Below, piece after piece: positions 8,930 through 15,007 of a stretch of 36,461 bases of DNA (position 1 is the first letter of the stretch; every line of letters starts with the position of its first letter). A model generated the notes under the pieces. That model saw nothing but the letters and a program-made list of their open reading frames with translations, searched no databases and was not told where the DNA came from. The DNA lies in contig JAAYIC010000037.1 in NCBI GenBank assembly GCA_012735195.1, positions 1 through 36,461 on the forward strand, in the 5' to 3' direction. Position numbers and translations under genes: made by a program. Source of the DNA: Bacillota bacterium (lineage in GTDB: Bacteria > Bacillota > UBA4882 > UBA10575).

Positions 8930-9952
8930 TCAATGAATGACCACCTGGGCCATGCGCAAGAGTTCCGGACTGATTTCTAACCCAAATTCCCGGGCGGCCT
9001 TATAATTAAATTCCAGAGTAATTTCGGAGGAGATCACAGGGATGCTGCCGGCCGGTGTCCCATTGAGGACCTTGTCGGCTAAAAACGCCGCCTCCTCGCC
9101 AGTGGCAATCAAATCAGCGTTGGCGCCAAAAATCGACGAGTACTCGCCTACTGTCATCAACGCTCCGCCAATCGGGATCTTGTGCTTTACCGCAAATTTG
9201 GTCAGCGCCACAAAGGGCTCGGGGGTTACGGTAAGCGGTTCGGCCACAAACATGATGGCGTCGAAAGGAGGAGCACCATTTTGCTCGTAGGCGGCAAGGA
9301 GCGTCTCGATTTCTGCAGCGTTGGCCGCCGGGGCTTCAAGTAAGGTAATTCCGGCTTTTTCAGCCACTGGAGCGAGCATCTCCATCTGATGAACGACAAT
9401 CGGGTAATCCCGTTGGTAAGGAATGAGGATACTTTTGACTTCTGGAACCAGCTCCCTCAAGACCTCCAGGCGTTTGACGGCAATATCGGGACCGGGGTAC
9501 CGCACACCGGTAATATTTCCGCCCGGTTCCCGTACGCTTTCGACCAAACCAGTCCCTTCAATATTGGAGAAGGCAAACACCACAGGGATGCCGGTCCCCT
9601 CTGTGATCTGCTTTGCCTCCATCGATGCCTCGGTGGGAAAGACAAGGATCAAATCGACTTTATCCTCAATAAACTCCCTTAGGATCCTGCGGTACTCTTC
9701 CATGTCAAAATCTATCCTTCTCAAGTCATAGAGGATATTCTCCCCTTCGATATAGCCCAATTCCGCCATTTTCTCCTGAAAACCATCGGCTATAGAGGCG
9801 ATATACTCCAAACCGCACAAAATGCCGACCTTATGTACTTTGGTTTTACTGCAACCACTGACAAGAAATGGGACCAGCAACAGAAGAAAGATGTACATGA
9901 GGACATGCATGCAATGCCTACGGCGAAAAGGATTTTTCCTGTTTAAACCCAT
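8930..9952 (-). CDS. ABC_sub_bind-family (PF04392) substrate-binding lipoprotein
   Basis: 340 residues. The N-terminus is basic, then a hydrophobic segment ends in the lipobox LVSGC with Cys34 as the lipidated residue, so the protein is anchored outside the inner membrane. The mature part matches the TrpX-like ABC_sub_bind family: KVGILCGLEYIASIADGF, MAELGYIEGENI, VDLILVFPTEAS, GIPVVFAFSN, NITGV. Members usually sit beside permease and ATPase genes, but none is nearby. The next gene downstream is a chemoreceptor, so a sensory role is plausible (inference). The start is supported by AGGAAGAGGGGG just upstream. Ligands of this family vary (aromatic amino acids in TrpX), so no substrate is assigned. 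Confidence 0.85.
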   Translation of the reverse strand: MGLNRKNPFRRRHCMHVLMYIFLLLLVPFLVSGCSKTKVHKVGILCGLEYIASIADGFQEKMAELGYIEGENILYDLRRIDFDMEEYRRILREFIEDKVDLILVFPTEASMEAKQITEGTGIPVVFAFSNIEGTGLVESVREPGGNITGVRYPGPDIAVKRLEVLRELVPEVKSILIPYQRDYPIVVHQMEMLAPVAEKAGITLLEAPAANAAEIETLLAAYEQNGAPPFDAIMFVAEPLTVTPEPFVALTKFAVKHKIPIGGALMTVGEYSSIFGANADLIATGEEAAFLADKVLNGTPAGSIPVISSEITLEFNYKAAREFGLEISPELLRMAQVVIH

Positions 9953-9991
9953 TTTACCCCCTCTTCCTTTCTTTTTGTTATTTTTTTACAA

Positions 9992-10020
9992 CTATTATTT
10001 ATATCGTCAGAAACTGACAA
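9992..10020 (-). promoter_or_regulatory. Putative promoter and inverted repeat upstream of the lipoprotein gene
   Basis: On the minus strand TTGTCA (10020-10015) and TAATAG (9997-9992) are separated by 17 bases. The -35 is good and the -10 is poor. The -35 overlaps a small inverted repeat GTCAG-TTT-CTGAC (10018-10006), which could be an operator. The call rests on hexamer similarity only. Confidence 0.3.
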
Positions 10021-10072
10021 AACTTGAGAATTCCAGTAAAAAACCGGAGCTTCATGCCTGAAAAGCGCAACA

Positions 10073-10190
10073 AAAAAACCCCTGTCTTTACCTGCCAGCC
10101 GGTAAGCGGCGGGATTACAGCAGGGTGTGTGGGAGCAAATCCGTGCTCCTGCGCCTTGCACCGGAAAAGTTGTTTTTTAGAAACGGGATC
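10073..10190 (-). other. Structured GC-rich intergenic segment ending in a T-run
   Basis: On the minus strand this segment between the first GH5 gene and the lipoprotein gene can form several pairings: GGAGCA with TGCTCC, CCTGC with GCAGG, and GTAA with TTAC around a GC loop. It ends in CAGGGG followed by seven T residues (10079-10073). It could be the GH5 terminator or a leader RNA with a terminator for the lipoprotein-chemoreceptor genes. It matches no riboswitch consensus that I can recognise. Confidence 0.35.
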
Positions 10191-10208
10191 CTCCTGCATC
10201 AGATAAAC

Positions 10209-11741
10209 CTATTCCATAACCCTTTTCAAGCTGACATTATCCAGATAAACACGGCCGGTTTCTTTGCCGAAGCTAAATACGACCCGTCCGGTCGTCAATG
10301 CTTTCCCGGCCGTACCCAATACGTAATATTCGCGTTTTTCAGGGGTCACAAAAATCGAGGCTTCTCCATATATCGGGTAGTCATTGCCAATCACCGCACC
10401 GATCCCCGCGGAGAAACTGCGCGGACGGTCACTCCATGCCTCGAAGCTGAGGAGATAGCTGCATCCCTTCTGCAAAGGGATCCCGTCTTGAATCAGCTGA
10501 ATGGGCCACTCCTCAGCACCGGCGGTTTGCACATCAACAATAAATTCCTTGCCAACCGTCGTAAAAACAGCCTGGTATGGACTGCGCCAGGCCCCGTAAT
10601 TCCAACCCATGCCGCCGGCGGAAAAATCCCCGTTGGTCACCATTTCCTCGCCGGTCACCGCCGGCGGGTCGCCCGGATCCAGGACGCTTTTATCATCAGA
10701 GATGAGGGCATCCACCAGTTCCATATGGAATGCCTTGTTTCTCGGGTCATAGATCCCGAACCCGCTGCAAAACTCCCAGTAATGCCAGGAGAATCCCAGC
10801 TCTTCAAAGAGCCGGGCACAAAACGCTGTCCAACGGGCCCGCGAAGCCATATCGGCTTTGCTGTAGGCCCCGAATTCACCGATATTGACCGGGACATTAT
10901 GTTCCCGGGAATACCAGAGAACCGGCTCGAGTTCATTCCGGATCATCTGCTTCTCGACATAACTCCCGCCCCAGGTTCTTCCCAGCCAGGCCCTGGAGCC
11001 CGCCGACCATTCCGCCCCCTGGTGGGTGAATTGGAAGGGGTTGTAAAAATGGACAGTCAGGATCAGGCGGTCGTCATTGGGGAGAACCAGTTTGGAGACG
11101 GATCCGGCCCCGCCCCACTCGGCGGTCCCGATCATCACCGTCCGGCCGGGGTTCGTCTTCCTAATCACCGTCAGGGCTTCCGCCAGCAGTTCATTCCAGA
11201 GTTCGGCGGTTAGCTTATCGTGCGGCTCGTTCAAGATCTCAAAGACCAGAGCGTCCGGATGGTCTTTGTAACGCTCCGCCACCTGGGCCCACATGGCCAG
11301 GAACCGCTCCCACTCCCTATGGGGATATTTAAAGAGCTCCTCATAATGGTGGAAATTGATGATCGCGTATAAACCGTTCTTCAGGGCTTCCCCGATCGCC
11401 CAGTCCACCTTCGCAAAAAATTTCTCTTCAATTGTGTACGGTTCTTTGGTCAGGGCATAATCGGACCACCGAATCGGGATCCGCACCGACGAAAAGCCCT
11501 TTTCTTTTATGAGTTTGAAGTATTCTTCCTTAAGCTGGACTCCCCAGCTTATGCCTTTCGGGGCTTCCAATGCATTCCCCAGGTTGATACCACGACCGAG
11601 GCTCCTGTTGATCTCCGCGGCCGGCCTTGACGGCCCGTCCTGCCGCGGCGGGTGGGGTGAAAACGAATTTACCGGTAGATAAGTATAGGCCGGCAAGACA
11701 AACAAGACAAGCAAAGGAAAGAATAAAAACCTTTTCTTCAT
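10209..11741 (-). CDS. Secreted GH5 endoglucanase-type enzyme with C-terminal carbohydrate-binding module
   Basis: 510 residues from an internal ATG preceded by GGGGGG; the frame continues 12 codons upstream without a ribosome-binding site. The signal segment KKRFLFFPLLVLFVLPAY is followed by a Pro-rich linker and a GH5 (clan GH-A) barrel: GRGINLGNALEAP, VRIPIRWSDY, FHHYEE, acid/base Glu172 in ILNEPH, nucleophile Glu289 in NIGEFGAY, and WHYWEFCSGFGIYD. The last 140 residues, starting TNGDFSAGG and ending VYLDNVSL, resemble a CBM4/9-type beta-sandwich. The likely role is cleavage of cellulose or mixed-linkage beta-glucan; mannan cannot be excluded. It is a tandem paralogue of the gene upstream. 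At the aligned lipobox it has LPAY instead of LPAC, so it is probably released or membrane-tethered rather than lipidated. Confidence 0.9.
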   Translation of the reverse strand: MKKRFLFFPLLVLFVLPAYTYLPVNSFSPHPPRQDGPSRPAAEINRSLGRGINLGNALEAPKGISWGVQLKEEYFKLIKEKGFSSVRIPIRWSDYALTKEPYTIEEKFFAKVDWAIGEALKNGLYAIINFHHYEELFKYPHREWERFLAMWAQVAERYKDHPDALVFEILNEPHDKLTAELWNELLAEALTVIRKTNPGRTVMIGTAEWGGAGSVSKLVLPNDDRLILTVHFYNPFQFTHQGAEWSAGSRAWLGRTWGGSYVEKQMIRNELEPVLWYSREHNVPVNIGEFGAYSKADMASRARWTAFCARLFEELGFSWHYWEFCSGFGIYDPRNKAFHMELVDALISDDKSVLDPGDPPAVTGEEMVTNGDFSAGGMGWNYGAWRSPYQAVFTTVGKEFIVDVQTAGAEEWPIQLIQDGIPLQKGCSYLLSFEAWSDRPRSFSAGIGAVIGNDYPIYGEASIFVTPEKREYYVLGTAGKALTTGRVVFSFGKETGRVYLDNVSLKRVME

Positions 11742-11914
11742 AAAATCAACCCCCCAGGTGCTGGCAGGTTTCCCCAACCCGTTGTAATTGTCGCTGTTGC
11801 CAATTGGTCTTCCTTTTAATCAATGTAAATATTCGCCGTTTTCCTTCCCCTTCCTTTAAATCTTAGGATATTCTTTAAAAAAATCCCCAAAAAACGCCAT
11901 GGCGTACCACGGAA

Positions 11915-12019
11915 AAGACCGGCGAAACCAAGGAAGAATCAGAGTTGGAAGAATACCGCCGGCTGCAGATGATATCGGATCCGGGATACCGCTGCTACCG
12001 GGCGCCCGGCGTGGCCTGA
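11915..12019 (+). pseudogene. Remnant resembling the addA C-terminus
   Basis: Read on the plus strand, codons from 11915 give KTGETKEESELEEYRRLQ. This matches AddA residues starting at Lys1031 (KTGETKEESQLEEYRRVIQ). At DNA level I count about five mismatches in the first 54 aligned bases against 6521-6574. The similarity fades after that, and the frame stops at 12017-12019. Upstream there is no helicase sequence. It therefore looks like a short duplicated or recombined scrap of addA (or of a lost paralogue) rather than a gene. Confidence 0.7.
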
Positions 12020-12049
12020 GCAAAAAGCAACGGAGAGTGTTTTGACTAA

Positions 12050-12060
12050 CGCGCGCGCGC
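12050..12060. repeat. (CG)n tract next to the second GH5 gene
   Basis: Eleven alternating C and G bases lie immediately outside the 3' end of the second GH5 gene. Such alternating tracts can adopt Z-DNA. A twin tract lies at 14021-14032. Confidence 0.8.
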
Positions 12061-12066
12061 ATAAAC

Positions 12067-13698
12067 CTAGTCCGCTACTCTTTTCAGGCTGACATTATCC
12101 AGATAAACACGGCCGGTTTCATTGCCGAAGCTAAACACGACCCGCCCGGTCGGCAATGTTTCCTCCGCGGTGCCCAAAACATAAAACTCACGCTTTTCCT
12201 GGGTGACAAAGATCGAGGCGTTGCCGTATGACGGATAGTCTTTATATCCTCCCTTGTCTATCTCCGCCCCGAGTCCCGCAGAGAAATTGCGTGTGACGCC
12301 GGGGTCGGTCCATGCTTCAAAGCTGAGGAGATACTCGCGGCCTTTTTCCAATCGAATATTGCTTTGCAGCAGTTGAATATTCCAGCCCTCGGGGCCGGCA
12401 GTTATTACATTGACAACAAAAGCAAAATCGTTGTCAATTTTAGCTACATCCCACTCAGCCTGGTAGCGGTCTTTATCCCAAACCCCGAAAGTCCATCCTC
12501 CGGGGGCGGAGGGGCCGGCGCCGCCGGAGAAACCCCCGTTGGTCAATATCTCCTTGCCGGTTGCCGGCGGTTCCCCCAGTCTCAAGACGTCGGTGTTATC
12601 AGAGATAAGGGCGTTGACCAGTTCATCGTGGAATTTTTTCTCCTCCGGCTTATAGACCCCGAAGCCACTGCAAAACTCCCAGTAATGCCAAGAAAAACCC
12701 ATCTCTTCAAAGAGCCGGGCGCAAAACTCGGTCCAGTGCGCCCGGGAGTCCATATCGGCTTTTTTATAGGCGCCAAACTCACCGATATTGACCGGGATAT
12801 TATTGGTACAGGAGTAGTAGTAGACCGGGTAAAGCTCATCGATTAGTATCCGCTTATCAAAGAAACTCCCGTTCCAGCGGGTTCCCAACCAGGCATAGGG
12901 GTCGGAACCGCTGACCCAGTCAGCGCCCTGGTGGGTAAATTGAAAAGGACTGTAGAAATGGACGGTCAGGATCAAGTTCTCGTCGCCGGGGAATTCCAGT
13001 TTGGAAAGGCCTCCAACCCCGCCCCACTCGGCGGTCCCGATCATCACCATCCGGTTGGGGTTCGTCTCTCTAATCACCGCCAGGGCTTCCTTAAGCAGTT
13101 GATTCCAGAGTTCAGCAGTCAGCCCATTGTGGGGTTCATTTAAGATCTCAAATACCAGATCTTCCGGGTAACCTTGGTAACGCGCCGCCACCTGTTCCCA
13201 CATGGCCAAGAACCTGTCCCACTCCCCAAGGGGATTTGTGAAGATCTCGTCATAATGGTGGAAATTGATGATCGCGCATAAATCATTCTCCAGTGCTTGC
13301 CGGATCGCCCAGTCTACATGATCTTCAAAAAACTTCTGGTCAATTGTGTAAGGAGCGCCGGTTTGGGCGTAAGCCGACCATCTGATGGGAATCCGTACCG
13401 AAGAGAAGCCTTTTTCTTTGATCATGCTGAAATATTCCTCTTTAAGAACAACTTCCCACTCGCCAATGGCCGGCGCCTCCAAAGCGTTACCCAGGTTAAT
13501 ACCGCGACCCAATTTTTTGTTGAACTCCGCCGCCGGGCCCGACGGCTTGTCTAGCAGGGGTGCGCTCCAAGGGGGAGTCGTTGGGTAGGTCCTCTCATTC
13601 TTTGGCCGGTAACGGCAGGCCGGCAGAAAGAGCAGGACCAGTAAGAGTAAAAAAACGGCTGCATGCGCCCGTACGTATGTCTTCTTTCTCTTCATCAT
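12067..13698 (-). CDS. GH5 endoglucanase-type lipoprotein with C-terminal carbohydrate-binding module
   Basis: 543 residues; GGAGGT lies 7 bases before the first of two adjacent ATG codons. The signal peptide ends in lipobox FLPAC (Cys28), so the enzyme is probably lipid-anchored. A Pro/Ser linker follows, then a GH5 barrel: GRGINLGNALEAP, VRIPIRWSAY, FHHYDE, acid/base Glu188 in ILNEPH, and nucleophile Glu307 in NIGEFGAY. The C-terminal beta-sandwich (TNGGFSGG to VYLDNVSLKRV) resembles CBM4/9. It is closely similar along its full length to the neighbouring GH5 gene, with small insertions around SGSDPYAWLG and in the CBM, so the pair arose by tandem duplication. Substrate specificity cannot be read from the sequence; beta-1,4-glucan is most likely. 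Confidence 0.92.
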   Translation of the reverse strand: MMKRKKTYVRAHAAVFLLLLVLLFLPACRYRPKNERTYPTTPPWSAPLLDKPSGPAAEFNKKLGRGINLGNALEAPAIGEWEVVLKEEYFSMIKEKGFSSVRIPIRWSAYAQTGAPYTIDQKFFEDHVDWAIRQALENDLCAIINFHHYDEIFTNPLGEWDRFLAMWEQVAARYQGYPEDLVFEILNEPHNGLTAELWNQLLKEALAVIRETNPNRMVMIGTAEWGGVGGLSKLEFPGDENLILTVHFYSPFQFTHQGADWVSGSDPYAWLGTRWNGSFFDKRILIDELYPVYYYSCTNNIPVNIGEFGAYKKADMDSRAHWTEFCARLFEEMGFSWHYWEFCSGFGVYKPEEKKFHDELVNALISDNTDVLRLGEPPATGKEILTNGGFSGGAGPSAPGGWTFGVWDKDRYQAEWDVAKIDNDFAFVVNVITAGPEGWNIQLLQSNIRLEKGREYLLSFEAWTDPGVTRNFSAGLGAEIDKGGYKDYPSYGNASIFVTQEKREFYVLGTAEETLPTGRVVFSFGNETGRVYLDNVSLKRVAD

Positions 13699-13765
13699 GG
13701 TGATACCTCCAAGCTACGGCGTGTATGGATGATTTACTATTGCATTCTGCGGAAACTATATTCGC

Positions 13766-14041
13766 TTGCCAATCCAGTCACGCAGCGAGTTGCGCCGTGC
13801 AGATGCGTCGCACAACTTGTGTCGCGCAATTGCGCGCTATGACTTTAGCCCGTCTCTTGTAAATCGCTGTCCGGTAAGTGGATACCGTGTCCTGCGGGAT
13901 GACTTTGTCCCAGCGACGTACGCAATTCACCCCCCTGTTCATGGTCTTATCTCTATTCTCGGCATTGAACCGCTCTTTCCTTACGCTTTTTTAGTGGCAA
14001 CCTTTGATTCTGTCGGGGTTCGCGCGCGCGCGATGCGCTAA
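13766..14041 (+). CDS. Uncertain small ORF of unknown function
   Basis: A 91-codon frame from a TTG with no convincing Shine-Dalgarno. The product is basic at both ends with a hydrophobic middle (VHGLISILGIEPLFPYAFLVATF). I recognise no family. Codon choice (many CTT, TCT, GTA and CGC codons) differs from the neighbouring genes, and its 5' part runs through palindromic GC-rich DNA while its 3' end lies in a (CG)n tract. It could be a foreign gene fragment or a chance frame. Confidence 0.25.
   Translation: MPIQSRSELRRADASHNLCRAIARYDFSPSLVNRCPVSGYRVLRDDFVPATYAIHPPVHGLISILGIEPLFPYAFLVATFDSVGVRARAMR
14021..14032. repeat. (CG)6 tract
   Basis: Six CG dinucleotides in a row just before the promoter at 14042. 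With the tract at 12050-12060 it brackets the second GH5 gene and the uncertain ORF. Confidence 0.8.
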
Positions 14042-14070
14042 TTGACACTGATGGTAATCTTTGTTATACT
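14042..14070 (+). promoter_or_regulatory. Sigma-A type promoter for the barrel-protein gene
   Basis: TTGACA at 14042-14047 and TATACT at 14065-14070 are separated by exactly 17 bases. The -35 is a perfect consensus and the -10 has one mismatch. Transcription would start near 14077, about 55 bases before the coding start. Confidence 0.85.
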
Positions 14071-14130
14071 TGGCAATAAAGAAACCGGCGCCATGATTTT
14101 GCCCGCAAAAAACCCGGGGAGGTGCCTTAT

Positions 14131-14619
14131 TTGTCCATGAAAAAAAGAGCTCTCTTCAGGCGTGTGCCCGCATTTTTCATTTTATCCGCCGTCTTTCTCT
14201 TTGGCGCCGCCGGAGCGGCCCAGGGGTTCTCATTCAACGGCGGGGTTTCTTACTGGGATGACCTTTGTTGGGTTGGATTCACTGCCGCCGCCGAATTGAC
14301 AGAAGATCTGACGGTGCGGGGCTCTTTTTACTACACCACAAACGGGGTTAGCCGTTACCGTGCGGCCGCCGACTTTCTTTATAACATAAACCTTTTTCCC
14401 GACCCCGGTTTATCCGGCGTCTTTGCCCCCTACACCGGCGGCGGGGTCTCGCTTTCTTCACAAAAGGCAACCAATATGCATATTTTGGCGGGTATAAAGA
14501 TAAAAACCATCGACGGTTATTTCCGGGCCGAGGTGGTCTATACCGTCTTCCCAAAAGGCAAAAACCCCGTCGGTGTCAACCTGGACTTTTCCTGGCATGT
14601 AATAAACATGATATTATAA
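14131..14619 (+). CDS. Small exported, outer-membrane-barrel-like protein
   Basis: 162 residues. The TTG start lies 8 bases after GGGGAGG; the GTG at 14122 overlaps that site, and the ATG at 14137 (two codons later) is also possible. A signal peptide (MKKRALFRR followed by a hydrophobic core to about AAQG) precedes a mature part of alternating hydrophobic/polar stretches rich in Gly, Tyr and Phe: FNGGVSYWDD, LTVRGSFYYTTN, YTGGGVSLSS, YFRAEVVYTVF, GVNLDFSW. This pattern fits a small beta-barrel such as an 8-stranded outer-membrane protein. No specific family is recognised. It has its own promoter and no operon partner. Confidence 0.7.
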   Translation: MSMKKRALFRRVPAFFILSAVFLFGAAGAAQGFSFNGGVSYWDDLCWVGFTAAAELTEDLTVRGSFYYTTNGVSRYRAAADFLYNINLFPDPGLSGVFAPYTGGGVSLSSQKATNMHILAGIKIKTIDGYFRAEVVYTVFPKGKNPVGVNLDFSWHVINMIL

Positions 14620-15007
14620 CGGTGATCAGAGGCACCCCCGGCTCTCCCCCGGTCCTAATCTACGCCTGTTGTCACGCCTCTCCCGGGCCCATTGCCTGTT
14701 TTTTCCTGTTACCGCAAGCAACCTTCTTGTGTTCCACCCGTGGAAACTCATGTCCCCGGCAAAGAAATGGAATCATTTTCTTTTTTTAGGCAGAATTTAT
14801 AATTCACCACGCCCAATTCTATTACTTAAAGACAAGGTAAATCCCTTTTTCACAAAAAAATGGCTGGTTCGGCATTGGACGTTTCACTTTTTCCAACGTA
14901 AGCTATAACAGGAGAAGAACCAGGTATTTTCCCCTGCGCTTCTGCGTTAATGCTCTATCCTCAAACCCCTGTCCGGCTAAGAAAATTCTTCCTGAGGAGG
15001 GAATGTT
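14620..15007. other. Intergenic region upstream of prkA
   Basis: No credible gene. It holds a weak terminator-like hairpin (14761-14787), a weak hexamer pair TTTCAC-16-TATAAC (14882-14909) that could be a promoter, and the prkA ribosome-binding site GAGGAGG ending near 15000. I could not match a sporulation sigma-E or sigma-F promoter by eye. Confidence 0.4.
14761..14787 (+). terminator. Weak intrinsic terminator candidate
   Basis: AAAGAAATG pairs with CATTTTCTTT (one bulged T) across a GAAT loop and runs into a seven-T tract at 14781-14787. The stem is A/T-rich and imperfect, and lies about 140 bases after the barrel-protein stop. Confidence 0.35.

Larger units (their letters stand above)
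11742..12066. other. Gap between the two cellulase genes
   Basis: Besides the GH5 ribosome-binding site, this gap holds an AT-rich stretch with ATATTC/TTAAA runs (about 11815-11885), a short plus-strand piece resembling the addA tail (11915-11974), and a (CG)n tract at 12050-12060. No complete gene is seen. Homology between the GH5 paralogues ends at ATAAACCTA (12061-12069), just after the CG tract. Confidence 0.6.
13699..14130. other. Intergenic region between divergent GH5 and barrel-protein genes
   Basis: It contains the GH5 ribosome-binding site, a GC-rich palindromic patch (about 13780-13840, including GCGCAATTGCGC), an uncertain ORF (13766-14041), a (CG)6 tract (14021-14032) and a strong plus-strand promoter (14042-14070). 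No clear promoter for the minus-strand GH5 gene was found. Confidence 0.5.

Noticed and set aside
10073-10190. Cobalamin or c-di-GMP riboswitch
   Set aside because: Some fragments (GGTGCAA, GGTAAGCGGCGGGATTAC) look superficially similar, but the conserved cores (CCCGCCACTG for cobalamin, GGGACGCAAAGC for c-di-GMP-I) are absent.
10125-11213. 362-codon plus-strand ORF opposite the first GH5 gene
   Set aside because: Antisense shadow of a gene with intact catalytic motifs; no family resemblance. A similar shadow lies opposite the second GH5 gene (12364-12846).
14669-14908. 79-codon ORF upstream of prkA
   Set aside because: No ribosome-binding site, product rich in Phe/Trp/His with no family resemblance, and it crosses a terminator-like hairpin.
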